A program made the position numbers and the translations under genes. The notes under the pieces are model-generated. The model was not told the DNA's origin, ran no database searches, and was given only the letters and a program-made list of their open reading frames with translations. Shown one piece after another: positions 33,552-41,619 of a stretch of 64,000 nucleotides of DNA; the stretch's first letter is position 1; each line of letters begins with the position of its first letter. Where the stretch lies: the NCBI GenBank assembly GCA_004010535.1, contig RQYE01000001.1, forward strand, positions 186,001 to 250,000, in the 5' to 3' direction. The stretch is from Coriobacteriales bacterium OH1046. GTDB lineage: Bacteria > Actinomycetota > Coriobacteriia > Coriobacteriales > Atopobiaceae.

Positions 33552-34879
33552 CGCATGTCCTCGCAGAACAGGTCGGGCCGTGAAGCCGCGAAGCGCTCGG
33601 CGTCGGCCCTCCCGCGCGCGGCATGGGCGGCCCTTCGATCAGCCTTGGAGCGGATATGCTCGCCGAGCGGGGGGAAGATGCCGAAATTCACGTGCATGGG
33701 CTGGTAGTCCGTTGTCAAAGGATCGGTCGCATATGCGACGAGCGAGCCGAATGCCGTGGTGGGGGGCAGTTCGGGTCGCGGATACCCCTTGATGCGCGCA
33801 TACACGTTGAGCGCGGCGAAAAGACCCGAGGCGATGGCCTCCACATAGCCTTCCGTCCCCGTGATCTGGCCGGCCAAGAAGACGGCGGTCCCGGGAATGG
33901 CGAACGATGGATCGAGCACGTGGGGGCTGTCGACGAAGGAGTTGCGGTGCATGACGCCGTACCTGAAGAACTCGGCATGTTCGAGCCCGGGAATCATGCG
34001 GAACACCCGTGCCTGCTCGGAAAACGTCAGATTGGTTTGGAATCCGACCATGTTGTACGATGAGAGGCTCGCGTTCTCCGCCCTGAGCTGGACGACCGCG
34101 AAGGGTCGTCTGCCCGTATGGGGATCGATGAGGCCGACGGGTTTGAGCGCGCCGAACGCAAGCGACATGAGGCCGGTCCGGGCAACCTCCTCGACAGGCT
34201 GGCACGCTTGGAAGAGGTCCTTCGTCTCGAAGTCGCGCGCAAGCACGCGCTTCGCCGACACCAGCTCGGCGACGAGCGCCTCGTATCCGGTGCGCTCGAG
34301 TGGGCAGTTCAGATAATCGCCGAGCCCATCTGCCCTATAGCGCGATGCGAGGAACGCCCGGTCCATGTCGATGGTCTGGGCATCGACGATCGGGGCGGCA
34401 GCGTCGAAGAACGAGAGGCGTCCCGCGCCGATGCGGGCACCGAGGGCCGAGAAGAGCGTATCCGAGCAGAGCGGGCCTGCAGCGATGACGGCGGGACCCT
34501 CGGGCAGCTCGCCTACCTCTTGGCGATGGACCTTGATGAGAGGGTCCGTCTCGATCGCCCGCGTCACCTCCTCCGAGAAGCGCGCGCGGTCGACGGCGAG
34601 CGCTCCTCCTGCGGCGACACGCGTCCTATAGGCGATCTCGAGGAGCTTGGACCCGTAGAGCGCGAGCTCGGTTTTGAGAAGTCCCGCCGCCGAATCCTCC
34701 TTGGTCGATTTCAGGGAGTTCGAGCAGACCAGCTCGGCGAGGTCCGCAGTCTTGTGGGCAGGCGAGGCGCAGGTGGGGCGCTGCTCGTACAAATCGACGC
34801 CGATGCCGCGTCCGGCGAGCTGCAGCGAGCATTCCGAGCCGGCGAGGCCGCCCCCGATGACTTTGACGCGCATCCGCAT
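33548..34879 (-). CDS. trmFO: Methylenetetrahydrofolate-tRNA-(uracil-5-)-methyltransferase
   Basis: TrmFO uses FAD and methylene-tetrahydrofolate to form m5U54 in tRNA. The N-terminal FAD motif VIGGGLAGSECSLQLA, the ELVCSNSLKS segment with a conserved cysteine, and the C-terminal FLAGQITGTEGYVEA FAD-contact region are clear in about 443 aa. AGGAGG precedes two candidate ATGs; the second (34873) has better spacing. dprA lies just upstream; topA, often found between them, is absent. Confidence 0.94.
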   Translation of the reverse strand: MRMRVKVIGGGLAGSECSLQLAGRGIGVDLYEQRPTCASPAHKTADLAELVCSNSLKSTKEDSAAGLLKTELALYGSKLLEIAYRTRVAAGGALAVDRARFSEEVTRAIETDPLIKVHRQEVGELPEGPAVIAAGPLCSDTLFSALGARIGAGRLSFFDAAAPIVDAQTIDMDRAFLASRYRADGLGDYLNCPLERTGYEALVAELVSAKRVLARDFETKDLFQACQPVEEVARTGLMSLAFGALKPVGLIDPHTGRRPFAVVQLRAENASLSSYNMVGFQTNLTFSEQARVFRMIPGLEHAEFFRYGVMHRNSFVDSPHVLDPSFAIPGTAVFLAGQITGTEGYVEAIASGLFAALNVYARIKGYPRPELPPTTAFGSLVAYATDPLTTDYQPMHVNFGIFPPLGEHIRSKADRRAAHAARGRADAERFAASRPDLFCEDMR

Positions 34880-34887
34880 GCACCTCC

Positions 34888-35811
34888 TCAGGAATCACGG
34901 ATACCACCCCCTCTATTGTGCGACAAATAGGCGTCCTTGGAGGGCGCGTATCTCCCATCGGGAAGCTTGACGACCATTCCGAGCACCTCGTACTCGGATA
35001 GCGTCTTGATGAGGGTCAGGACATCCTTGTTGAGGCGCTCGGCCAATTCCTGCGGGCGCAGGGGCGAGGCGAGCAGCGCGGAGAGCACGTCTCCGCACGG
35101 CCTTCCCGTACGGTGCGCGACGCATCTCAACACGCCATAATCGCTGGAGATCACCTGCTCGAGATCGCGCTCGTCGCAGATGATGTCCGCGCCGCTGCGG
35201 ATAAGGCTGTTCGATCCGCTCGAAGCGGGCGAGAATATCGACCCGGGAACCGCATAGAGCCTGCGGCAGAGCTCCGCTGCGGCCTCCGCAGTCGACATCG
35301 TTCCCGACCTCAGCCCCGCCTCCGCAACGAACAGGCTCCTGGATAGGGCCGCGATGATTCGGTTGCGCTTGGGGAACTGGTGGCGGCGCACGTCGGTCCC
35401 CCATCGTTCGAGCGATACGATCGCACCGCCCCGTTCGACCGCATCGAAGAAGATATCGGCCGAGTCGGGAGGATAGACGAGATCCGCCCCCACTCCCGAG
35501 ACGATGATCGTCCTGCCGCCGGCATCGAGCGCAGACCGCGAAGCCGCGTGATCGCATCCGCGCGCCCCGCCCGACACGACGGTGAGGGAGCACTCGGCGC
35601 TGATCCGTGCTGCCATCTCGCTCACGGCAAGCCCGTAGGGCGTTGCGCGGCGCGCACCTACGATGGAGATCGTCTCGGTTCCGAGGATATCCGGATCTCC
35701 GAGGACATAGAGCTCGGGTGCCCGCTCGAGATCCTTCAGCAGCTCCGGATAGCACGTGTCGGAGGGGCGGATAAGATACCTGTCCTTGTCCATGCGCTGC
35801 CGCCTAACCAT
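34888..35811 (-). CDS. dprA: DNA processing protein DprA
   Basis: DprA loads RecA on incoming single-stranded DNA during transformation. The 307-aa protein has the Rossmann-like core: SIVGARRATPYGLAVSEMAA, SGGARGCDHAA, GVGADLVYPP, PKRNRIIAALSRSLFVAEAG and VPGSIFSPASSGSNSLI. A C-terminal winged-helix domain (about 235-295) follows. The start may be ATG 35811 (overlapping the comM stop by eight bases) or ATG 35793. comM and dprA together are compatible with natural competence genes, though no uptake machinery lies in the window. Confidence 0.92.
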   Translation of the reverse strand: MVRRQRMDKDRYLIRPSDTCYPELLKDLERAPELYVLGDPDILGTETISIVGARRATPYGLAVSEMAARISAECSLTVVSGGARGCDHAASRSALDAGGRTIIVSGVGADLVYPPDSADIFFDAVERGGAIVSLERWGTDVRRHQFPKRNRIIAALSRSLFVAEAGLRSGTMSTAEAAAELCRRLYAVPGSIFSPASSGSNSLIRSGADIICDERDLEQVISSDYGVLRCVAHRTGRPCGDVLSALLASPLRPQELAERLNKDVLTLIKTLSEYEVLGMVVKLPDGRYAPSKDAYLSHNRGGGIRDS

Positions 35812-37303
35812 GTTCCCGGGACCTGAATGCGCAGGCCTCCAAGACATTCTCGGATGAGACCTCTTCATGCAGTTCGAGATCGGCGATGGAACGCGCGACG
35901 CGCGAGACGCGTGCGATGGCGCGGCCGCCGAGCGCGAGACGCTCGGATACCGTCTCGAAGGTCGACTGGGCCTCCAGAGAGAACGCATAGGTTCCCATAC
36001 CGCGTCCCCGCACGTCTTGCCCGCTCTTCTCGCGCCACGACTTGAATTCGAGCGCGGTATCCAAGAGCGCGCGCATGTCATGGGACGAGAGGCCGACGTC
36101 CCCCGCGATGATCTTTTGGGAATCGGGACGGGCGACATCGACCACGACATCGATCCTGTCCATCAGGGGCCCTCCGATCCTCGCCTGGTATGCTGCTATC
36201 CGCGCGGGCGAGCAGCTGCACTCGTGTCCCGGATCCCCGAGGTGGCCGCAGGGGCACGGATTCGAAGCTGCGATGAGCTGGAACTTGCAGGGGAAGCTGT
36301 AGACGCCGTCGACGCGCACGAGACGCACCTCATGGTCCTCGATCGGCTGCCTGAGCGACTGGAGGACGTTGGAAGCGAACTCGGGCATCTCATCGAGGAA
36401 CAGGACGCCCTGATGCGCGAGGGATATCTCCCCCGGCATGACGGGACGCCCTCCCCCGATCAGGCCGCCGAGCGATACCGAGTGATGCGGCGCGCGGAAG
36501 GGGCGGATTCCCGAGACGATGCCCCGCGTGTCCTGGCCTGCCACGGAATGGATGAGGAGCGCCTCGTTGATCTCCCGGTCATCCATGCGCGGGAGTATCG
36601 AGGGCAGGCGCTTCGCGAGCATGGTCTTGCCGGCTCCTGGCGGACCCACCATCATGAGTCCATGGCCCCCGACCGCAGCGATAAGGAATGCGCGCTTGGC
36701 AACGTCCTGGTCGATGACATCGGCGAAATCGAGCGCATCGCACGGCGCATCCGATGGCTCGTCCCGCCGCAGCTCCCGTAGGGGGGCGAAAGGACGGCAC
36801 GCATCGACGCCCGCCTTCATGGCGGAGATGTTCGGGCACACCAGGCCGTCCTCGATGGGGAGGAGTCCCCGTTCTCCCCCGAAGACGAGCGAGAGCCCGA
36901 GCTCGTGGGCAAGACGCGCGTAGGCGACGGTTCCCCTGGTGGTCGCGATGTCCCCGTTCAACGCGAGCTCGCCGACGAACAGGCTCCGATCGAGCCCCTC
37001 CTTGGGTATCTGGCCCGTGCTCGCAAGTATTGCCAACGCGATGGGAAGATCGTATGCGGTGCCCGTCTTCCTGATCTCCGCAGGAGAGAGATTGATCGTG
37101 ATGTGGACGCGGGGCAAGGTGAACCCGCACGATTTCAAGGCGGCGCGCACGCGCAGCCTCGATTCGAGCACCGCCGGATCCGGACATCCCACGATGGTGA
37201 TCGCGGGAATGCCGGCCGTTATGCCGACCTCGACGGTGATGGGAAGGGCCGTGGCACCGCGCAGCTGGGCGGTCTGTATGGAGCAGGTATCGGCAGGCAT
37301 CAT
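35804..37303 (-). CDS. comM: ComM/YifB family Mg-chelatase-like AAA+ ATPase
   Basis: ComM-type helicases promote branch migration during integration of transforming DNA. The 499-aa protein has an N-terminal Lon-like domain (VEVGITAGIPAITIVG), Walker A GPPGAGKTMLAKRLPSIL, Walker B GVLFLDEMPEF, the zinc-like CPCGHLGDPGHECSC segment and the C-terminal Mg-chelatase domain. The ATG at 37303 overlaps yraN by four bases (ATGA), and dprA follows. Confidence 0.94.
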   Translation of the reverse strand: MMPADTCSIQTAQLRGATALPITVEVGITAGIPAITIVGCPDPAVLESRLRVRAALKSCGFTLPRVHITINLSPAEIRKTGTAYDLPIALAILASTGQIPKEGLDRSLFVGELALNGDIATTRGTVAYARLAHELGLSLVFGGERGLLPIEDGLVCPNISAMKAGVDACRPFAPLRELRRDEPSDAPCDALDFADVIDQDVAKRAFLIAAVGGHGLMMVGPPGAGKTMLAKRLPSILPRMDDREINEALLIHSVAGQDTRGIVSGIRPFRAPHHSVSLGGLIGGGRPVMPGEISLAHQGVLFLDEMPEFASNVLQSLRQPIEDHEVRLVRVDGVYSFPCKFQLIAASNPCPCGHLGDPGHECSCSPARIAAYQARIGGPLMDRIDVVVDVARPDSQKIIAGDVGLSSHDMRALLDTALEFKSWREKSGQDVRGRGMGTYAFSLEAQSTFETVSERLALGGRAIARVSRVARSIADLELHEEVSSENVLEACAFRSREHG

Positions 37304-37743
37304 TCATCCCACCAATATCCGCCTGAGAGATGGGCGATGTGTGCGATCCGATTGCTCAGGAAGGTGATCCCGACCACGTCGAAGCGGATGGATCCGACCT
37401 CCCCATGCGTCGTCTTGAAGAACTCGGCCATCTTCGCGTAGCGGGTGAACTTGTCTTTGCCGACCGCCGCCTCAGGGGCTTCGTCGTACGGGAAGCCGAG
37501 GAGCCGCCTGCTCTTCACCTCGACGAAGATGAGGCCGTCCTCGTTTCTGGCTATGATATCGGCCTCCCCGAAGGGCGTCTCCCAATTACGGTCCACCAGC
37601 TCGTAACCGCGGTCTTCGAGAAAGCTCGCCGCGAGCGCCTCCCCCATCGCGCCCACTTCCCTGGCGGCCAGGCCCTCGATGCCCTCGAATGCGGGACGCG
37701 TGACGTCGACGATGGTTTCGGTCATGTTCTCGAATTCTGCCAT
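37300..37743 (-). CDS. yraN: YraN family nuclease-like protein (UPF0102)
   Basis: The 147-aa protein has the restriction-endonuclease-like core ERN-type pattern of the family: GEALAASFLEDRGYELVDRNW, GEADIIARNEDGLIFVEVKSR. The acidic residues and the VEVK lysine fit a PD-(D/E)xK fold. The cellular role is not established, although its fixed place between rnhB and comM suggests DNA processing. The ATG at 37743 has AGGAGG five bases upstream. Confidence 0.92.
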   Translation of the reverse strand: MAEFENMTETIVDVTRPAFEGIEGLAAREVGAMGEALAASFLEDRGYELVDRNWETPFGEADIIARNEDGLIFVEVKSRRLLGFPYDEAPEAAVGKDKFTRYAKMAEFFKTTHGEVGSIRFDVVGITFLSNRIAHIAHLSGGYWWDE

Positions 37744-37925
37744 TGGTCCTCCTCCGCATGGATGATGGTCGGAGCATCAGTGTGGCAGCTCATCCTAACC
37801 GGACCCGTGCCCGGACTGTTCGCGTGGCTGTCATCCGGTTTTCACGCGGGAGACGGAGGCGGCCCATGCACGGGTCGGGACGGATGGCCGATTGTCGGAG
37901 CAGGGAGACGTGCTGAGACGGCGTT
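37744..37925. other. Spacer between yraN and rnhB
   Basis: The 182 bases hold no gene. A nine-base inverted repeat GACCCGTGC/GCACGGGTC is present with about 57 bases between its arms. I see no clear promoter or terminator. Confidence 0.35.
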
Positions 37926-38699
37926 CTAGAAAAGACGGGGCCCCTCGATGAAATTTCCACAGAACGTGGCGCGATGGACGGGAGTCAGGCCCTTTCTCCT
38001 GATGGCGTCTATGTGCTCGCGCGAGGCGTAGCCCTTGGACTTCGCAAAGGCGTATCCAGGGTAGACGGCGTCGAGCTCGTCCATCAGGGCATCGCGCGCG
38101 ACCTTTGCGACGATCGAGGCGGCAGCGATGGCCGCGACCTTGGAATCGCCTTTGACGATGCAGGTCTCCCTCGGATGGACATGCACGGGGTTCCCATCTA
38201 TGAGCACGTGATCGGGCTCTACGCCGGTCCGGCCGATGGCGTCCGCCATCGCCTCCCTCAACGCGCGGGACATCCCGATCCTGTCGATAACCTCCGGCGG
38301 GATATGGCAGATCCCCAGCGCCGACGCATGGCCTTCTATGCGGGCGGCGATCTCGCCGCGCCGTTTCGGCGTGAGCCGCTTGGAATCGTCGATGCCGAGG
38401 ATGTGCGGCTCGGACGGGAGCGCGACGGCGCAGACGGTGAGCGGACCCGCGACCGCGCCGCGCCCCACCTCGTCGACGCCGAGCACGATGCCCGTCCCGC
38501 CCCTCTCGCGCTGGAAATCGTATAGGCGTGCGACGCGCAGCTCCTCCGCACGCAGGGACGCGCGGGCTTCGAGAGCGCGCTCCAAGGCATGCGCGACCTG
38601 CTTGCGGGGATCATCCCGATACCGCTCGAGAAGGGCATCGAGCTCCTCTGCCGAGGCCGATGCGATGCGGGAGGCTATGTCGCGTGCGGAGGATGCCAT
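37926..38699 (-). CDS. rnhB: Ribonuclease HII
   Basis: RNase HII cleaves RNA in RNA-DNA hybrids and removes misincorporated ribonucleotides. The catalytic motif GVDEVGRGAVAGPL supplies Asp and Glu, with later acidic residues in DDSKRL, LIDGNP and the KVARDALMDELD segment. An N-terminal helical extension of about 70 residues (as in Bacillus RnhB) brings the total to 257 aa. The ATG at 38699 has AGGA six bases upstream. The ribosome site and start sit at the edge of palindromic repeat C. Confidence 0.94.
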   Translation of the reverse strand: MASSARDIASRIASASAEELDALLERYRDDPRKQVAHALERALEARASLRAEELRVARLYDFQRERGGTGIVLGVDEVGRGAVAGPLTVCAVALPSEPHILGIDDSKRLTPKRRGEIAARIEGHASALGICHIPPEVIDRIGMSRALREAMADAIGRTGVEPDHVLIDGNPVHVHPRETCIVKGDSKVAAIAAASIVAKVARDALMDELDAVYPGYAFAKSKGYASREHIDAIRRKGLTPVHRATFCGNFIEGPRLF

Positions 38700-38706
38700 G
38701 CTCCCA

Positions 38707-38754
38707 TCCTAGCAAGGTCTCCGATGACTGTACAGTCGCCAAGGTCCCGTCTGG
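38707..38754. repeat. Palindromic repeat copy C
   Basis: Its core is the perfect 12-base palindrome GACTGTACAGTC (38726-38737), flanked by AGCAAGG-type and AAGGTCC-type arms. It lies immediately upstream of the rnhB ribosome site. Confidence 0.75.
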
Positions 38755-38803
38755 ACACATGCTCTCCGAGGCCCGCACGCAGGCCCTTCTTCGACATGCT
38801 CCC

Positions 38804-38848
38804 CCAGCAAAACCCTTGATGACTGTACAGTCGCGAAGGGCTTCGCTG
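38804..38848. repeat. Palindromic repeat copy D
   Basis: The same perfect core GACTGTACAGTC (38821-38832) is flanked by inverted arms CAGC..CCCTT and AAGGG..GCTG. Copy C lies 95 bp away, core to core. On the minus strand copies C and D share an extended direct match that includes GGGAGCATG. Confidence 0.77.
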
Positions 38849-38865
38849 CAACGAGAGGCTGCCCC

Positions 38866-38898
38866 GAAGGGGGCGTTTCGCAAGGAAGCGCCCCCTTC
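38866..38898. other. GC-rich hairpin
   Basis: A perfect ten-base stem GAAGGGGGCG/CGCCCCCTTC encloses a 13-base loop. There is no T-tract on either side, so it is not a standard terminator; it may stabilise a 3' end. Confidence 0.5.
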
Positions 38899-38919
38899 CT
38901 CTTCCTCGGGCTTTAGTCC

Positions 38920-38962
38920 GTAGAACCCAAAATCGGTGCGACCGAAGCGGCCGCACCGATTT
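38920..38962 (-). terminator. Intrinsic terminator of rplS
   Basis: On the minus strand the stem AAATCGGTGCG/CGCACCGATTT (11 base pairs, further pairing in the loop) is followed by TTGGGTTCT. It lies about 100 bases beyond the rplS stop and should separate rplS from rnhB. Confidence 0.82.
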
Positions 38963-38999
38963 CATATGCAATCCTTTTCAGCTGGCAAACCTACCTCGA

Positions 39000-39023
39000 G
39001 CCGCCCTCCTTGCAGAGGGCGGC
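39000..39023 (-). terminator. Hairpin directly after rplS
   Basis: A perfect nine-base stem GCCGCCCTC/GAGGGCGGC with a six-base loop starts 40 bases beyond the rplS stop. No T-tract follows, so it probably acts as a 3'-end stabiliser or pause site ahead of the main terminator. Confidence 0.5.
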
Positions 39024-39063
39024 AGGGAGGGCGATCCCTGCACGGTATGTACCGAGACGCCTG

Positions 39064-39408
39064 CTAGCTGCGCTTCTCGCGGATGCGGGCGGCCTTGCCG
39101 ATACGATTGCGCAGGTAATAGAGCTTGGCACGATGGATATCGCCATGGCGGACGACCTCGAGCTTGGCGATCTTGGGGCTATGCAGGGGGAAGGTGCGCT
39201 CGACGCCCACGCCGAAGCTGATCTTGCGGACGGTGAAGGTCTCGCGGGAGCTGCCGCCGCTCATGCGGATGACATCGCCTTGGAAGACCTGCTCGCGCTG
39301 GCGGTCGCCCTCCTTGATCTTGTAGTGAACCTTGACGTTGTCGCCGACCTTGACCTCGGGGATATCATCCCTGATCTGCTGGCGCTCGATAGCACGGATG
39401 TAGTCCAT
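39064..39408 (-). CDS. rplS: 50S ribosomal protein L19
   Basis: L19 sits at the 30S-50S interface. The 114-aa sequence matches the family throughout: [52 protein letters not shown] and [16 protein letters not shown]. In most genomes rplS directly follows trmD; here it stands apart, with its own promoter and terminator. Confidence 0.97.
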   Translation of the reverse strand: MDYIRAIERQQIRDDIPEVKVGDNVKVHYKIKEGDRQREQVFQGDVIRMSGGSSRETFTVRKISFGVGVERTFPLHSPKIAKLEVVRHGDIHRAKLYYLRNRIGKAARIREKRS

Positions 39409-39482
39409 CTTCTCTGTTCCTCGTCTCTAGAGGTGCCGTTGCGGGATGCACGATCGGCACATAGCCTTGCACACGGATTAGC

Positions 39483-39511
39483 ATTATACGCATAGCGACA
39501 TGGTAAGACAA
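39483..39511 (-). promoter_or_regulatory. Promoter of rplS
   Basis: On the minus strand TTGTCT (39506-39511) and a perfect TATAAT (39483-39488) are 17 bases apart. The transcript would have a leader of about 70 bases before the rplS ATG. Confidence 0.82.
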
Positions 39512-39526
39512 GGATGAGTTCGCCCC

Positions 39527-40492
39527 TCAGAGGCAGAAACCCACGACTACGCCCGCCTGGGTATCCGCAAGATTCGCGGTGCTCGCATACCCCGAGGGAC
39601 TCACCTGGTAGAAGGTGTCGTCGGTGGTGGCGAGGTATTCGAACGCGTAGGGAGTCCGGTACCACCAGGCGACGGGAGCCCCCCGGTAGAACATGATGAG
39701 ATAGCTCGCATCATCGCTGCCCTGATCGACTCCCGCCTGGACGAACGCCTCGTATTGGGTGCCCTCGGCGTTCAAGAGATCGTCGGCGCCATCGGAGAGG
39801 TAGCCGAACTCGTCCTCGAGCCAGCTGATCTGGCCGCACACCTCCCTGCATGAGAGGAGCCACAGGGTGTCGCTGGTTTCGGTGACGGATGCAACGGCAT
39901 CGCTCTTGCCCGTGTTGTTGGTGAGCTTTGCAACAGGCACGATCCTGCCTGCGAGGCCATCGGGGAATCGCGCGAGGCCCTCTGAGGCGAGCCATGCCCT
40001 GAGCTCGGATCCCTCCCAGCCGCCTTGGCTGCTCGCGCTCCCATTGACGCCGCGCACCTCGATCGGGCTCGTCATGAACGTGAGACCCGCCTTCTTCCCT
40101 CCATCCGATACGGTGTCGTGGAGGATGCCGATGAGGCGCACGTCGACGGTCAGGCCGTTCTCGAGCTCAAGCGCATGCGTCTGCGCGGTGAGACGCCCTT
40201 CCCCATCGATCAAGCCCCACCGGGCCGCGATCGCACGGCCCGCATCATCATCGGGAGCCGCTTCGATCAGATCGGCGATGGCGGCGAGCTCCTCCCACGA
40301 GTATTCGGAGAAGGATCTCGCCTCCAGGGAGCCGTCGTCCTCATCGGCCCCGGTTTCCCCATCGCTTTCGTGCTCCGGCACACCGGAGCCCATATCCAAG
40401 GCATAGCGGATGGCGAGGATCCCGATACCGACGAGCGCAACGCTCACGATGAGCCCGATGAGTGTCCTCACGATGCTTGCAGCTCGGTCCAT
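39527..40492 (-). CDS. Membrane-anchored DUF6273 domain protein
   Basis: The 321-aa protein has an uncleaved signal anchor or membrane helix at about 8-28, then an acidic Asp/Glu-rich linker, and a long extracytoplasmic region. That region contains the DUF6273 pattern: GGWEGSELRAWLASEG, then VAKLTNNTGKSD, then SDTLWLLSCREVCG. Such domains occur in surface and secreted proteins of gut Gram-positives; no function is established. It follows dgt by four bases and is upstream of the rplS promoter. The start ATG at 40492 has a weak ribosome site. Confidence 0.72.
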   Translation of the reverse strand: MDRAASIVRTLIGLIVSVALVGIGILAIRYALDMGSGVPEHESDGETGADEDDGSLEARSFSEYSWEELAAIADLIEAAPDDDAGRAIAARWGLIDGEGRLTAQTHALELENGLTVDVRLIGILHDTVSDGGKKAGLTFMTSPIEVRGVNGSASSQGGWEGSELRAWLASEGLARFPDGLAGRIVPVAKLTNNTGKSDAVASVTETSDTLWLLSCREVCGQISWLEDEFGYLSDGADDLLNAEGTQYEAFVQAGVDQGSDDASYLIMFYRGAPVAWWYRTPYAFEYLATTDDTFYQVSPSGYASTANLADTQAGVVVGFCL

Positions 40493-40496
40493 AGGC

Positions 40497-41540
40497 TTAT
40501 CGCTTCCATGATCGGGGGATTCTGAGCTCGTCGAACAGGCGCACCGCGTATCTATCGGTCATGCCCGAGACGAAGTCGGCAACTTGGATATCAGGATGAT
40601 CCGCATCGTGGGTCGTGTATTCGCGCGGGACCTCGTCCTGATGGTCGATGAAGTAATCGAAAAGCTCCGAGATCAGGGCCCGCGCCTTGGGCTCCTCGTA
40701 TTTTGCATCCCCATGGGTGTAGAGGTTCTCGAAGAGGAAGCGGCGCGTGCCGAGCATGGCCTCGTGCACGCGGACGCTCATGGCGATCTCGCCCATGCCC
40801 GCACTCTGGGCGATGACGTCGTGGACCATCGTCTCGATGCGTTCGGAGGAGGTGGTCCCGAGCACCTCGGTGAAAGCGGGCGGGAGCATATCCTCGGAAA
40901 GCAGCTGGGCGCGCTCGGCATCATCGATATCGTGCACGACGTAGGCGATACGGTCGGAAAGCGCTACGACGCGGCCCTCGGCGGTATCGGCGTCCCTATC
41001 CCCGGTATGGCATCGGATGCCGTCGACGACCTCGCGGCTCAGGTTGAGCCCGGCACCCTCCCGCTCAAGGAGCTCGACGATGCGGACGCTCTGGAGGTTA
41101 TGCCTGAAAAGATCGGAGGGCGGATCGATGCCGAACTCGCGTGCGCGCCAAGCAGCCATGGACTCCGAGAGCGCCTTCTCTCCGCAATGCCCGAACGGGG
41201 TGTGGCCGAGATCGTGGCCGAGGGCGATCGCCTCGGTGAGGTCCTCGTTCAAGGCGAGGGAACGGGCGATGGAGCGGGCGATCTGGGAGACCTCGAGCGT
41301 ATGCATGAGGCGCGTGCGGTAATGGTCCCCCTCCGGCGCGAGGAAGACCTGCGTCTTATGGGCAAGACGCCTGAAGCTCTTGCAATGCAGGATCCTGTCG
41401 CGGTCGCACTGGAACGCCGTGCGGTAGGGATCGGGAACCTCCTCACGGGCGCGGCCGAGGGAATCGGCGGAGCAGCATGCCCCGGATGAGAGCCGCCTGC
41501 GCTCGCGCGCCTCTAACTCCGATCTGCGAATCTCGTGCAT
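40497..41540 (-). CDS. dgt: Deoxyguanosinetriphosphate triphosphohydrolase-like HD protein
   Basis: The 347-aa enzyme belongs to the HD-domain dNTPases that hydrolyse dNTPs to deoxynucleosides and triphosphate, controlling pool size. Metal ligands are visible in RLMHTLEVSQIARSIA and IALGHDLGHTPFGHCGE (HD pair), with the preceding YRTAFQCDRDRILHCKSFRRLAHKTQV (shown in part) typical of the type 2 subgroup. The ATG at 41540 has GGAG five bases upstream. A 79-base gap with a hairpin separates it from ppdK. Confidence 0.9.
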   Translation of the reverse strand: MHEIRRSELEARERRRLSSGACCSADSLGRAREEVPDPYRTAFQCDRDRILHCKSFRRLAHKTQVFLAPEGDHYRTRLMHTLEVSQIARSIARSLALNEDLTEAIALGHDLGHTPFGHCGEKALSESMAAWRAREFGIDPPSDLFRHNLQSVRIVELLEREGAGLNLSREVVDGIRCHTGDRDADTAEGRVVALSDRIAYVVHDIDDAERAQLLSEDMLPPAFTEVLGTTSSERIETMVHDVIAQSAGMGEIAMSVRVHEAMLGTRRFLFENLYTHGDAKYEEPKARALISELFDYFIDHQDEVPREYTTHDADHPDIQVADFVSGMTDRYAVRLFDELRIPRSWKR

Positions 41541-41560
41541 CGTCGCTCCATCTACGGCAA

Positions 41561-41589
41561 GGGGAGGGAAGCCCGTCGCTCCCCTCCCC
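41561..41589. other. Hairpin between ppdK and dgt
   Basis: An eight-base stem GGGGAGGG/CCCTCCCC with a 13-base loop lies between ppdK and dgt. Without a T-tract it is at best a weak terminator or RNA-stability element. Confidence 0.45.
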
Positions 41590-41619
41590 TGCGGCGGCTT
41601 CATACACGGGCGAAGAAGC

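Larger units (their letters stand above)
38700..39063. other. Gene-free region between rnhB and rplS with repeats and three hairpins
   Basis: The 364 bases contain palindromic repeats C and D next to rnhB, a 10-base-stem hairpin at 38866-38898, the rplS terminator (38920-38962) and a second hairpin just after the rplS stop (39000-39023). Several short frames cross this stretch, but they translate repeat sequence and look non-coding. Confidence 0.7.

Noticed and set aside
38611-38971. Several short frames between rnhB and rplS
   Set aside because: Their translations are repeat sequence and hairpins, also seen in similar frames at 18297-18660. I treat them as non-coding except for the possible leader frame noted.
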